A stretch of 64,000 bases of DNA from assembly GCA_030770545.1 (NCBI GenBank), contig CM061109.1, forward strand, positions 15,608,001 to 15,672,000. The letters are read 5' to 3'. The notes beneath the pieces were generated by a model. That model worked only from the letters and a program-made list of their open reading frames with translations. It was not told where the DNA came from and searched no databases. Of this stretch, positions 49,543-60,290 are shown piece by piece. Numbering within the stretch: position 1 is the stretch's first letter; every line of letters begins with the position of its first letter. The stretch comes from Macropodus opercularis. Lineage: Eukaryota; Chordata; Actinopteri; Anabantiformes; Osphronemidae. The translations under genes were made by a program, and so were the position numbers.

Positions 49543-52500
49543 CTGAAAAGACAGCACCATGTTTCTATAAACCTGAAGGAATCTCTGTTCTGATGATTTG
49601 ATTAAAAAAACTGGCACTGTATAATATGTTTCGTAACACTTTTAAGCGGTTCTCATAACATTCAAAAACCATGGTGCAGCGTTTTGTAAACCGCATTTAC
49701 CTGCAGTCTCGGCATGTAGTCCTGGTACGGCACTTCTGGTTAGCCGACCCACCTCGCTGCTACTGTACCGGATCGGATCTTCTTCCACCATTCTGGATGG
49801 CAGCAGCTGCTTCATGCTTTTCCACCAGTCTACGGCAGAACCAGAACACACATGCAGCACCAGCATCTGGACAAAACGCATGTAATAACCCGTGACACAC
49901 ACGTACCTGTGCGGTCCCAGTGGGGAAGGTCATACATTCCCTCAGAGCTGTCCTTCCTGCAAGGAGAGGAAGAAACCATCACGTTTAACAAAGCTAAAAA
50001 GAAAAAGTCTATGGCAATTTCATTAACCCACGATAATGAGAAGAACGTGCACCTGTTCCTCCAGTGCAAAGCGCAAACCACAAGCAAGATGAGAGCCGTC
50101 AGGACCATGACCAGCACAGGAACCAGAACTGCAGCCAGGGCCACATCTGAGGGCACAAAAACAAAAGCAAGCACCACATGACAAGAGGTTCTACTGATGC
50201 TCAACCATTTCTACGGAGAAGTGGACCCACCTTTGCTAGTGTGGGGAGGCATCGTGGTGTTTCTGATGTCTGGAGGGGTTGTGGTTTGGCCAAGCAGAGG
50301 TGGGCGTTTTGTACCGGAGGGAGGGGGAGTATTACGAGAGGGGGGAAGCATCCTTGGTCCTGGCTTTGGTTCTGTCCACCGTGTCACTGTAAAAGGATCT
50401 GCATCACTAGGGAAATATTCTTGTTCACGGACATTTCCTTTATCTGCATATCATCTGCTTACCTGAAGTTATTTGACAACCAAGCAGCTCCAACCTGAGC
50501 GCGATGCTCTGGTACCAGGATGTAGGATTTATCCTCACAAAGCGGGCTTCAATTGGAGGAATGAAGTTGTTCCTCACATCTTGTAGGTAGTCGACGTTGC
50601 CTTGGAAAACCTACCACCAAGTGAAAAACTGTTCTGTCAAGGGAGCTGGACATTAAAGGCCATTTGCTAAGAAATCACCAGTTCACTAGAGCAAAATGCC
50701 GACACTCCATGAGCGGGTTATGTTTTTCCTTGGCAGGCTAGTGACGGGTTTCCAAAACCCAATTCGAGACTTTGAGAGTCACAGCAGAGAGCAGTTGTTT
50801 GCAGTTCCAGCACCGTCACCAAATCCATATTCATTTATTATTAATGCCCAAGTGTCCTGACTCGTCCTACCACAGCACTTAACTCAAACCACGACTGCTC
50901 TCATTTCCTGCCATAAACACCTCGTAGTCGATACCAGCTGCAGTGGAACCAGTCGGAGTGCGTGTCCCTGCAGCCTTCTAAAAAGACAGTTTGGTCCATT
51001 TGTACTAATTGAAAAGGGGGGAAACTTCTAAAAGCCAATGACGTAACTGCTGCACAAGCGCGGCCTATTGATTTGGTGATTGCGTTACCTTGTCTTGTGT
51101 AGAATTCGCCTCCCTGTACATGTGCCACTGCTGGCCGTCACTGCTGTGCAGCACCCGGTACGTAGAAGCATAGTACTGGTGGTCACTCATGGCGGAGCCT
51201 GTGGTGATGATTCCTGGACGCGTGCAGAGCAGAAACAACACGACGTTAACCGGACTGTAAGATCTCCTAACATCTACTGCCACTTAAGATAAGCTGAGGT
51301 GCAACACTTCATTTTTCCATCATTCCATCATTCAGGTTTCTAAAATCAGTCCTAGGTGTTAAAGCATCGTCCATTGTGGACAAGTTGCTTCCTGAGATGC
51401 ATCTGCTTTCCTGATACTGACGCGGTCTTTCTTTTTACGGCATGCGGTCCTGCTGATGGCATCTTTAAGAATTACCTTTTTGTGATTTGTTGGGAGTTTC
51501 CTGCGATTTTAGCGATCACAGATACAGTTGTGATTATGAAAACGTGTAAGTGATTTTGGAGCCATGTGCTCACTAGCAGGTCCGTGGACCAGAGTGGTTG
51601 AGGTAGAGAGCAGTTTTGTTTTTACCTGTGATCTTCATCTCCTTCTTGAGATCGATCTGCAGCCACTGGTTTTGGTCACTGTAAGAAGGTGCCCAGGGAA
51701 ACCCTGTCTTTTTAAACCGTGCCCCTGATGCCATCCATTTACGGTCGATGTCCTCCTCCAACACAGATGAAGCTGAGAGCTGAGTGTCTGCAACGACTCC
51801 AGACTCCAATCCCAGTTTCCCATAGCAACCTGAGCATACACAGGGACCATTACCATCATTAGCATCAAAGGTCATAAAACATTTCACATTATTACCTTAC
51901 TTCAGGCTGGGAGAACAGGTCTACATCATCTAAATTACTTACTGGCTGAATTCACTAGTCCTTCCTCAGAAGAACTATTATAGTTCAACAAAGCATTAGA
52001 GAAAGTAACAGCTCACCACTGGTCATGAAGGTGAAGAGGCTGTTTGACAAATTCCCTCTGTAGAGAAAAGTGGAGAATTAGACATCAGACCTCAAATTTT
52101 AATCAAACATTTAGTCTTTCAAAGAAAACTCAATCAAGTGACAATTTCCATTTAGCTACAATTAAAATGACGTCAATGACATCACAGAAGCAGACGGTTC
52201 TGATTAGCAGGTGTGAGGTACGCTCTCATTTCTGTGTGTGGGCTTCTTACCGGGTGGAAGTGACGTTGTTAGCCAGTGTGCCATCATAATAGCGGATGCC
52301 TTTGCTGCTGACCACATAGATCCTGCCCCCAACGGCGTTGGACACTACGCCTGCGTGCACGGCGGCCACACACAGGGGAGAGGACTGAGGAACAAACGAG
52401 AAAGAAAGATTAGGCAGCGATTCGGGTCAAGTTCCTTTGTCGTTCCACAGAACAGCATTCCTAGCTTGCAATAACATCAAGGCTACTTCCAGAAGATTTA

Positions 52501-55500
52501 CTCCTTGATCACGTAGCAGCATTTAGTCCTAGGTCACTAAAACGCATCATGATTACAGCATGCAAAAGCTATTTGAATGCTTACATGAGCAAGCATGCAA
52601 ACTGCAAATCTGTCCTTTAATTAAGTGCTGCCACACCATTTGGTGGAGTCGTGTGCAGGTACAGGCTGTGCTGTCAGCCGTCAACCTTGAGACCGAGGCA
52701 GATAAAGGCCGATGAGTCAGCCAGAGATTAATCAGGAGCACTGGTCATTATTCACTGCCGGCTGCCTTCCTGTCAAAACCTGCCTCCACATCACGGAGAA
52801 AAGGCAAAAGCCCTGATTCCGCTGTGGCTACGCGGCGCGCCACCAACAGCTGGTTGAGTGAGGTGGAACTTTATTACTGGAAAAGACCCACACTGGAATT
52901 CACAGCTGACAAGGTTGTGGGAAAACTCGAGTGACCCACAGAGTGACAAGTACATACACATGCGTGTGCGAACACTTGGTCCGCAGCCAAATGTCGCCAC
53001 AAGTGATCAACACTTGCCCTGTGACTCTTAAACTTCCCCAAAACACACGCCACATCCTACACAAACACACGGGGCTGCTCCAAACCGCCGCACCCTGCCT
53101 CCAGCAGAGGAAACCGCACTCACACACACGAAATATGAACACGATATGAAAATGTAAAATCCGGAACGGGATTACAGCGAGAGATGCGGCGGCAGAATAA
53201 GGTAAGGAAAGCTGTGGGGTCTGGTTTAGGGTGCGATACAGACTCTACCGTAGCTCCACAACCCTCCAAAACACACGCACTAATGAATCATGCGCAGAAA
53301 ATACAGTAACTTCTCAAACACAGCGACTCGCTCCACACAGAGCTCTGCAGCACCCTCTCACAGCTGGACTGGATTAGAAGCTTATTATTCTCAGCCAAAC
53401 TATTACCTCAGCTCCCTTTCACCCTGTGACCCTGCCCCTCCTTTGTTGCTGTGGGCCGCCTCACTCCCAAGCACTCCTTTCTGTCCTCCCATCAGCCAGC
53501 AGCAGCCCTCCCTCCCCACCGCCTTTGACAAAAACCCCTCCAGCGCTGTAAATGAGGTCATCAGTCAGTGACTCGATGCCATGCGCACCGGGGAGCCTGT
53601 GAGGTCATCATTCTAGGACACGCTTACCACGTAGCAGGGGTCCGCTTACACCAGAAATACAGGGAGGTGTTAAAGTTTGCAGAGTCCCACGGACTATGGA
53701 GCAAGGCCTTCAAAACCAAACTGATGACTTAGCAGTGCAGGAACAGAGACCTGACCTCAGTCTGATCGCAATTGCGCAGCAGGATCGACTGTTTGTACCT
53801 GGACTGTTGCCCCAGGTCTGAGAGGCGACTACACCATCATCGGCCTCTGCTGGGATTCCCAACAGGAATCAATAAACTAGTTTCAGACAAAACACTGAGA
53901 TGAAGTTAGACGTGTAGTCCTCACCTCTCTGTAGCCATTAGGTATAGTTCCAGAAATCTGCTCCGGCGACGTCAGGCACCCTGCTGGGCAGTATTTACTA
54001 AGACGAGAGGGCACAATGAACAATATATGCTGCAGATTACTCACTGCACAAATACTTCCACAGGAATGTAACGTACCTGAACTCTGGCTCAGGGAAATCA
54101 GTTCCTTTGTCCAAGCAGGTGATGAGATCTGAAAAAGCAAACAAACACTGTCACAACCGGTTTTTCTGCCTATTCCTGCTAATGTAACCCTGCGTCTCGT
54201 TTCCGTTTGCTGCCACTTTCCAGGTGTAATGTATTTGAATATCATTTGCAATATATACATTTTGATGACTACAATCATTAACTTTAGCCAAACTGACCCA
54301 CAAGATGTTTGCCCAATGTAAACTAATTCTTCCAGTTAGGTCAGCCATTAATTTTTAAACTGATCCAGAAAGTGCAGAGAAATTCAAATCGAAGATTAAT
54401 CCTATTAGGATATCAAGTTTAAAGACATTAAAGCTGCTGTGACATGAATTTATACAGAGTAAACTATACATGTTTGATGTTGGGTTTAAGGGATGACACA
54501 CAACTCCAACATGATGGTGCGGCCTGCTGGGAATTCAACAAAGACCCTGTGGTGGCGGCCGCTGCCTGTCACTCTGGACCACATGATCACAGAACCTCCT
54601 GGCTGGTAAACCAGCCTGTGAGTCAAACTGACAAATACCGCAACCACCTCAAGTGGACGTGTCCACCGGTTTACTTATCCGAGCCAACTGTCCGCCCACA
54701 CAAGGATGGGATCGGTTACATGAGAAAGCGCACACTCAGTGATTCAACTCAGTGACAGGCTTGTTTGCGTCTCCTGGTGATTCAGTCGGGCTGAGGTGAC
54801 TGCTGCAGAAATAACCTCGTGCACACACACGCATCCCTGAGTGACTTACTGCCAAATACAGTATAGATAGAGACTGATGCTCATGAATTCAATCTGCTGC
54901 ATCATGGTATGGAAGAAGATAATGCTCTCGTGTTTCTTACGCTACATTTGTAATGCACACATTCATCCATTAATTCATGCTAAAAGAAATTCGCCACACA
55001 CACACACACAACACTGCCCTCTACTGGTCTGGGGTTTCAACATAAACAAAAAATGAATCACTCACAGTGAATCTATAAATGTTGCTACTTTCCTGATCAA
55101 TGTAATATGCTGCAGTAATAATAGGGGTTATTCTGTTTTCACAACAGAAATGTTCACATTAAAAACAGCAAACGGTTCCTCACTAAAGGCAAAACCACAA
55201 ACTATCAATTTCCACTTCTACTGCTCTCACTTCCTCTCGCTCCTTGTTGTCATTCATTTATTGTCTTTGTGCTGTGCTGACTCCTCTCACTTTTCATTTT
55301 GCATATGGGCATGAACTGAACACAGACTGGGACAGATCCGCACATCTGTCCAGATGTTGTCATTGCAGTGACGCTCCACAGTTCACACACCCTCCCACCT
55401 GGTGCAGCGTCTCACCTGTGTGTTCAGTGGTGGAGTAGGACAGGTAAAATCCACGTCCAGTGCGGTGGGTCCCGCTCATGAACTGGACAGTGACCTGGTT

Positions 55501-57461
55501 GCCCGTGGAAATGATCAGCTCCTCAACCTTGAGACCCAAACCGCAGTACTTCACTGTTGCACAGCACATGGAGAGAAAGCAGAACATGCACAACATGAAG
55601 CTGTTCAGTTTTAATTATGACATTAAATGCACAGAGAGATCCAGTTAATCGCTATGGTAACAAACTGGGCTGTACATCCACAACCGGACGCTTGTTGTAT
55701 TGTTGACCACCTGTATATGTTTCCGGCTGTAGATTTGCAAATGTTTTTAGGTTCACACATTCATCAGACCTCCTTGTCTGGTTTTTTGTGTACAGCTTGA
55801 ACACTAAAACGTGCTAGAAGAGGGAGACGGCTCTTTTTGCCCAGCCCGCAACTGGCCAATCACATGGCCAAGTGGGTGTGAATGTCAAATGGCTGATGTA
55901 TTTCAAGTGACTCTGCCAAACAGATGGCAACGTTTTGCTGGAAATTCAAGGTTTAATCCGAGCTACAATTCAGTTTATTTCTCAGTCTCACCAGAGGCGC
56001 TTCTCGTAAGCCCAATGCCGTTGAACAGGCGGAGGTAGTTGACCTGGCAGTCGCTGTCCTCTATGTCCAGCTCAGCGAAGCGAAAGTGGATCCTGTTGCC
56101 GCGGGGCACACGGATCTCCCACTCGCACACGGAGTTGTTCGGGTACGTCCCCGGGTAACCCAGAGAGGACAGAGTCCCACTGCTGGGGCCGAGTACACTG
56201 GGGCCACAGCCATCACCTGCAGGCCAACACAAACAAGAGACTGAGGTAAGAGACAGGATGCTAGTAATGAAGCACAGACGGGGGTGGAAGCTGGACAAAT
56301 GAGCCTAAAGCTAACACAACAATGAAAAAAAAAACAATCCCCAAAACTATGTAAACTGGTTAGTCAACAAGTTCTAGAACAACACCCAAACCCACAAAAT
56401 CCTGCTTTCCTCACATAATGAACTTCTATTACAACCCCGACCGGTGCCTGTGTGCTGTCAGAGGGCAGGTCTGTGCTGATGCTGGGCTCCTGGCTCTGAG
56501 ATACCTCAACAGTCAGGCGTGTGGAGCTGAGTGGATGTTCTGGCAGGCTGCGGTTATGTAAGAGCCATCGGTGGACACTATCCAGAGGACGGGAACAAAA
56601 ACATCTGACTCACAGGAGATAGCGAGCAGCTGCACGACGCCGAGCGGGAGGCCCGACACCTTCACACACCTTCACACAGTCCTAGACTAGAAATGTGACG
56701 CTATGACAACCCGGGCCCACGAGTTCACAGTCATACCCCCACCATCTGCCACCCCACCCCCCATCCGACCACCTGAGGCTGTCCGGCTTCAAAACCTACC
56801 AAGTGTCCGTGTTTAGGAACTAAACCCGTTAAAGTTGACCGCAAGCGATCAAAACAAACCAGATGTACCGCGATCGTGGGGTTGGTTTCACGGTAGAACC
56901 CGGATCGGAGCCACCTAGAAGGACAACAAGGCCAAATGTGGTCTGGTACATTGTGTGAGCTGAAGGCCAGGCTGCATTTGAAAACCTGGCTCTTTAAACG
57001 CCCCCAGAGTCAAAAGTGTCCAAATAAGCAACAACTCGGACCCTTTGGTGCTAAACGTGTAGCTTAAAGGCTACGCGTCTGTTCGGCGAGCGACCTGTGC
57101 TGCAGTTCGCGTTCAACGCTCTGTCGCCAGCGCGTTTTCAGAACCGGTTTGCCTGGTTTCGCTAAACGCGCTGAACCAAGAACAGCAGGACGGGCGGCGG
57201 CAAACGCTCGAACCCGAGCGGAACTCCGCGTACCCAGCGGCCGGAGGCGAAATCTGTGGGGACTGTGTGGCCACGAACGTGGACGTTCGGCGTTTACTCC
57301 AGCGTGGCCGCGGCCCCACTGCTGGCTCGCCCGGTTCACACCGCAGCTGTGTGGCACCAACCTTTCTGCGCTCCGCAGCTTCCCGTGGTGAGAATGAGGA
57401 GAATCGACAGGAGACCCCCGGCCCCTGTCGCTCCCCAGCCCACCATTACCGCTCTGCCCAT
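49124..57461 (-). CDS. dcbld2: Discoidin, CUB and LCCL domain receptor (15 exons)
   Basis: Predicted 695 aa (human DCBLD2/ESDN about 775). Exons: 57461-57362, 56216-55992, 55553-55416, 54128-54077, 53997-53925, 52384-52251, 52057-52017, 51829-51626, 51213-51089, 50610-50463, 50386-50231, 50146-50053, 49956-49907, 49829-49701, 49542-49124; every junction is in phase. It is a type I membrane receptor with neuropilin-like architecture that modulates growth-factor signalling. Domains: signal peptide 1-30; CUB about 36-152; LCCL about 173-255 (KYCPAGC to TSGCYG); F5/8 type C about 256-410, closing at LLGC; Pro/Thr-rich stalk 414-465; membrane span about 468-489; cytoplasmic tail. The tail has eight YxxP motifs (Y505, 558, 585, 591, 603, 614, 663, 681). 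In DCBLD proteins such sites bind CRK/CRKL SH2 domains once phosphorylated. Choice of DCBLD2 over DCBLD1 rests on the neighbours and the stalk and tail similarity. Confidence 0.95.
49701..49829 (-). CDS. dcbld2: dcbld2 exon 14
   Basis: WWKSMKQLLPSRMVEE followed by PIRYSSSEVGRL, the conserved juxtamembrane block. Acceptor CTGCCGTAG, donor GCAG|GTAAAT. Confidence 0.94.
49907..49956 (-). CDS. dcbld2: dcbld2 exon 13
   Basis: KDSSEGMYDLPHWDRT, with the first YxxP (YDLP). Acceptor CCTTGCAG, donor ACAG|GTACGT. Confidence 0.94.
50053..50146 (-). CDS. dcbld2: dcbld2 exon 12 (membrane span)
   Basis: DVALAAVLVPVLVMVLTALI onward to ALHWRNR, nearly identical to the human span. Acceptor GCCCTCAG, donor AG|GTGCAC. 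Confidence 0.95.
50231..50386 (-). CDS. dcbld2: dcbld2 exon 11 (stalk)
   Basis: 51 Pro/Thr/Arg-rich codons ending TTTPPDIRNTTMPPHTSK. Shorter than the human stalk. Acceptor CTTTTACAG, donor AAAG|GTGGGT. Confidence 0.9.
50463..50610 (-). CDS. dcbld2: dcbld2 exon 10 (F5/8C end)
   Basis: VFQGNVDYLQDVRNNFIPPI, then EARFVRINPTSW and LRLELLGC. Donor TCAG|GTAAGC. Confidence 0.95.
51089..51213 (-). CDS. dcbld2: dcbld2 exon 9 (F5/8C middle)
   Basis: GIITTGSAMSDHQYYASTYR and SSDGQQWHMYRE. Acceptor CGTCCAG, donor AAG|GTAACG. Confidence 0.95.
51626..51829 (-). CDS. dcbld2: dcbld2 exon 8 (F5/8C start)
   Basis: GCYGKLGLESGVVADTQLSA through NQWLQIDLKKEMKIT, a standard discoidin opening. Acceptor ATGCTCAG, donor ACAG|GTAAAA. 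Confidence 0.95.
52017..52057 (-). CDS. dcbld2: dcbld2 exon 7 (LCCL end)
   Basis: 41-base micro-exon: GNLSNSLFTFMTS. Acceptor CTCTACAG, donor AGTG|GTGAGC. Confidence 0.92.
52251..52384 (-). CDS. dcbld2: dcbld2 exon 6 (LCCL core)
   Basis: Contains PLCVAAVHAGVVSNAVGG, the LCCL signature, and LANNVTS with a possible N-glycan. Donor CG|GTAAGA. Confidence 0.95.
53925..53997 (-). CDS. dcbld2: dcbld2 exon 5 (LCCL start)
   Basis: SKYCPAGCLTSPEQISGTIP, with the LCCL CPxxC-like opening. Acceptor CGTCTTAG, donor GAG|GTGAGG. Confidence 0.94.
54077..54128 (-). CDS. dcbld2: dcbld2 exon 4
   Basis: Micro-exon: DLITCLDKGTDFPEPEF, the CUB-LCCL linker. Acceptor CTTTTTCAG, donor AG|GTACGT. Confidence 0.93.
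54994..55012 (+). repeat. Short (CA)n tract
   Basis: About eight CA units in a dcbld2 intron, next to the CTCF-like motif at 55,014. Confidence 0.85.
55014..55027 (-). promoter_or_regulatory. CTCF-like site in dcbld2 intron 3
   Basis: CTGCCCTCTACTGG reads CCAGTAGAGGGCAG on the minus strand, which fits the core CCASYAGRKGGCRS throughout. Confidence 0.45.
55416..55553 (-). CDS. dcbld2: dcbld2 exon 3 (CUB end)
   Basis: KYCGLGLKVEELIISTGNQV and FMSGTHRTGRGFYLSYS complete the CUB domain. Acceptor TGCAACAG, donor ACAG|GTGAGA. Confidence 0.95.
55992..56216 (-). CDS. dcbld2: dcbld2 exon 2 (CUB)
   Basis: DGCGPSVLGPSSGTLSSLGY through DIEDSDCQVNYLRLFNG, the first three CUB cysteines. Acceptor CCTGCAG, donor TCTG|GTGAGA. 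Confidence 0.95.
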
Positions 57462-57730
57462 AGCAGCCTGCAGTCCGAATGCATGCTGCTCGCTGGACCG
57501 TCTGGACCGGCGGCACCGCTTCCACCTGCCCCGCGCAAAGATCACGAAGTCCGAAAGTCCAGCTTGACGCGCGGTCTCCTTCCGAAGCTGGGCTCTGGCC
57601 TGGGTTTGGCAATCCAGTGGTTGATTAGCGACACTCTCACTGTGGAGGTAACACACTCACGGACACACACATCCAGCCTGTGGAGCTACTTCCTCCACCG
57701 AGGCTCCACCTTCCCGACCCCCCCCTCGAG
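57060..57730 (-). promoter_or_regulatory. dcbld2: CpG-rich dcbld2 promoter and first exon
   Basis: GC-rich and dense in CpG compared with everything around it, spanning the first coding exon and its 5' UTR. The sequence beyond about 57,790 drops abruptly to AT-rich. Open frames on both strands here are a by-product of the GC content. This is the usual form of a vertebrate CpG-island promoter. Confidence 0.75.
57362..57461 (-). CDS. dcbld2: dcbld2 exon 1 (signal peptide)
   Basis: Encodes MGRAVMVGWGATGAGG followed by the hydrophobic LLSILLILTT and SCGAQK. Donor AAAG|GTTGGT. In-frame upstream sequence has another possible Met near 57,656, but this ATG alone places the hydrophobic core correctly. 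Confidence 0.88.
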
Positions 57731-57789
57731 GGCGCACAGGTCCCGGATTTACCAGAGACCGAAGCTGCATCAGCGTTTGGGTAAAACGT

Positions 57790-58200
57790 GCATGTTTACA
57801 CATTAAAAAATATGTAATATAGAATAAATATAAACATATAGCAACATATTAATAAATGGCAGAAATGTCAACGTTCCGCTACATTTACTAACTAAGAAAA
57901 ATAAAAGTAGAAACCACCATGTTCATTGTCATTTTCATTTTATGACTCCTTGTGTTCTTGGAAAGCAAAAAGATCTGTGTGAGCTGATGATCTTCATTAC
58001 TCCTCTAAGGCGATGGTCTTTGAGATAAACAACCCAGATACAGACACGTAGCATGTTGGAGATGCAATAAAAACACATACATAATCCACAGTTTGGCAAA
58101 GAGTTTAGATGTGATGCAACAGCCACAGTAACCAATAGTAACACGTAGCAACAAACAGTTTTCTGACTAATGAGGATTTTTCCTTCTTGCCTGTGTGAGT
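57790..58200. other. AT-rich gap upstream of dcbld2
   Basis: No gene or RNA recognised between the dcbld2 CpG island and the possible exons at 58.2 kb. Confidence 0.5.
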
Positions 58201-58207
58201 GTGTCCA

Positions 58208-58465
58208 TCAGTCCCTGAGTGTGTGAGATAGTGTAATGTTTGGAGGAGCAGCCAGATATTCCCTCATGCTGAAACCGTCCTCCTCGACACACACCCCTCG
58301 TCTCTGCCGTTCTTTGTTCCCTATGTGCATATGACACATTTCTACCAGGGGAACGCCACCATGTGACTGGGCCAACGTGACACTGGCCTGAAGGACGTTC
58401 AGATTCCCAAAGGAGTCCAGTGCAGATAACAGGCCAACAAAAATGAAATGCATTACATGGTCAGT
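58208..58465 (-). CDS. Possible terminal exon of an unidentified gene
   Basis: Open in phase 0 for 86 codons from a CATAG acceptor (weak pyrimidine tract, but a CATTAAC branch-like site) to TGA at 58,210-58,208. The product includes GLLSALDSFGNLNVLQASVT, then PLVEMCHMHIGNKERQRR and MREYLAAPPN. The first block faintly recalls an Sm/LSm fold (strand, D-x-F-x-N, strand), but this is not enough to assign it. It continues in frame from the exon at 58,807-58,900. The gene's 5' part was not found. Confidence 0.4.
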   Translation of the reverse strand, partial: TDHVMHFIFVGLLSALDSFGNLNVLQASVTLAQSHGGVPLVEMCHMHIGNKERQRRGVCVEEDGFSMREYLAAPPNITLSHTLRD

Positions 58466-58806
58466 CTATGTTAATGCTCTATTTCTATTTCTACATAATT
58501 TAGTATTATAGTGCTGCTGTGATAAAAGGCGGAGGTAAAGCTATAATTTTGTCAACACACCTCACAGGTTTAATCGTCTTCACACTTGTATTGTAAAACG
58601 AATCATTTTCACACGAGGACCTCAGCTGGAAACCTCCATATTTAGTGACTTTAGATTTAAATGCATCCATAACATCAGTTAATACTCTGAATGAACTGAT
58701 AATGTCAGTTCAGTATGAGCAGATGTATCATGCTGCTTGGCACAGATCATGGGAAAACAGGCAGTTAAGGAGCGATTAGCGGATACATGCTGGATCGTGT
58801 CTGTAC

Positions 58807-58900
58807 CTGCTGCTTCAACTGGGAGCAACAGACACAAGCAAGCTCTTGGACGTGGTTGGTAACAGATGACACAAATGACTCCTGTCCAGCTTGATCAATA
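58807..58900 (-). CDS. Possible internal exon of an unidentified gene
   Basis: A strong acceptor (GTTGGTTTCAG) and a good donor (CAGCAG|GTACAG) bound 94 bases encoding IDQAGQESFVSSVTNHVQEL, then ACVCCSQLKQQ. It ends in phase 0, matching the phase of the downstream exon. The spliced pair gives about 117 residues without a stop. No family recognised. Confidence 0.45.
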
Positions 58901-58970
58901 CTGAAACCAACACAGAGCCACATGTCACAATTTCTTATGTTTATGATTAAAATGTTTTTCAAAATAGGCT

Positions 58971-58993
58971 TCAATTCAATTCATTTCAATTCA
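58971..58993 (+). repeat. ATTCA-type short tandem repeat
   Basis: Imperfect CAATT/CATTT units, a simple-sequence type frequent in fish. Confidence 0.6.
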
Positions 58994-59754
58994 AAATACG
59001 ACAAGTAAAAGTTCTTTAACAAGCCATCGTCAGTGAGATTGGAGTCGTTGGCATAGGTTGTGTAGTGCAGTCTAACGACTCCAAACCAAAACCTTTCACT
59101 TCACACATCAAAGAGAACAACAGGGATGAATTGCCTTCAGTTTGCCCTTGTGGACTGGACAACGTTAACCTTTCAAGGAGACAAACCAAAGGGCACACGA
59201 CACAAGGTTATATCAGACATTGATCCGTTCTGGGGGAAAATTAACAGAGTTTCCTGCAAAAGTTGGAAATCTCAGCATGTAGCTATTCGTGGCCGGTCGT
59301 CTTGAGAAGGTCAACGCATGCACGGGAAAGCTGATTGGTATTCTAACCCACTCAGCTGAACTTCAGAAGAATTCAACCAATGTACCGGCAGTGACCACAA
59401 GGTCAAAAGTTTCCACAGTGAATCCAACTGGATGGTCCTTTAACTTTTAGTGGTTGAGACTGGACCTTCACAGGAAAAGCAGATAACCACCTTCAAACAC
59501 TGATTATTCTAATTGTCGTTAGCTTTTTTTGATCTTAGGCTACGTGGTCGCGTCTGTGTGTGTTGAATACTGCAGCATGGTGTGTCCACTGGGAGGCAGC
59601 AAAGGCTTCAGACAAGCACTGAATGTTCTGTGAATCCTTCCTCTCATGCTCATGGATTACAAAACGTAACAGCAGCCTGTCGACGTCTCGAACGTGACGT
59701 GATGAGATTCACTGAGCAGCGGTAGTTGATCTTGTTGAGGACATCGTGGTGTCA

Positions 59755-59775
59755 GGTGTCAGGTGTCAGATGATG
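59755..59775 (+). repeat. Tandem GTGTCAG x3
   Basis: Three successive copies of the heptamer GTGTCAG, followed by ATGATG. Confidence 0.85.
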
Positions 59776-59924
59776 TCTTAATTAAGTTTGCCTAATTTGG
59801 GAGCTGTGTGTTTTGGTTTTTATTGAGTTTCCTGTTGGACTGTAACACGGAACAAAAGCCGACCTGAGCAAATGCAAAACACTTAAATAGTGACTGAAGT
59901 TAAAGCTTATTTAGTTGTCTACCG

Positions 59925-60290
59925 CACGTCTAGATCCAGACGCTGGAGCGGACCCCAGGGCCTCGTCTTTTCACATGTGACTCATCAGTCTACAGAGTCA
60001 TCGCTGGTTTCCACTGCTCCCCCGCCGTGGCTTTGACCCAGAGTGGATCAGATAGTGGACTTGTGAGTCATGATGAGGGGAGACGGGTCTTCAGTTTCCT
60101 CAGCGCTTTCCTTGGGTCTTTTTGAATTCCTGGATCGGTTGTCGAGATGACCTTGGACGAATTTGAGAAAATCAGCCACTTCTGGGAAGGATCACCGTTG
60201 TCTGAAATCTTCCACCTTCAGATAGATTCAGAAGCTTCCTGACCCTTACTTGATATGTACTTTTGGTTTTGCCTTCAGGTCTAAATTGTA
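59925..60290 (-). mobile_element. Tc1-like transposon relic (partial)
   Basis: The minus strand reads like the early part of a fish Tc1-family element: AGGTGGAAGATTTCAGACAA near 60,220, then CCAGAAGTGGCTGATTT, CCAAGGTCATCTCGACAA and GACCCAAGGAAAGCGCTGAG. It then jumps to GATGAGTCACATGTGAAAAG near 59,980, the start of the catalytic region (DES-type). The segment between has been lost and the C-terminal part is missing, so it is a deleted, inactive copy. It is a different subfamily from the relic at 5.9-6.8 kb. Ends approximate. Confidence 0.7.

Noticed and set aside
57064..57806. Long open frames on both strands around the dcbld2 start
   Set aside because: They result from GC-rich CpG-island sequence with few stops. 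Only the 33 codons after the ATG at 57,461 join in phase with the CUB exon.
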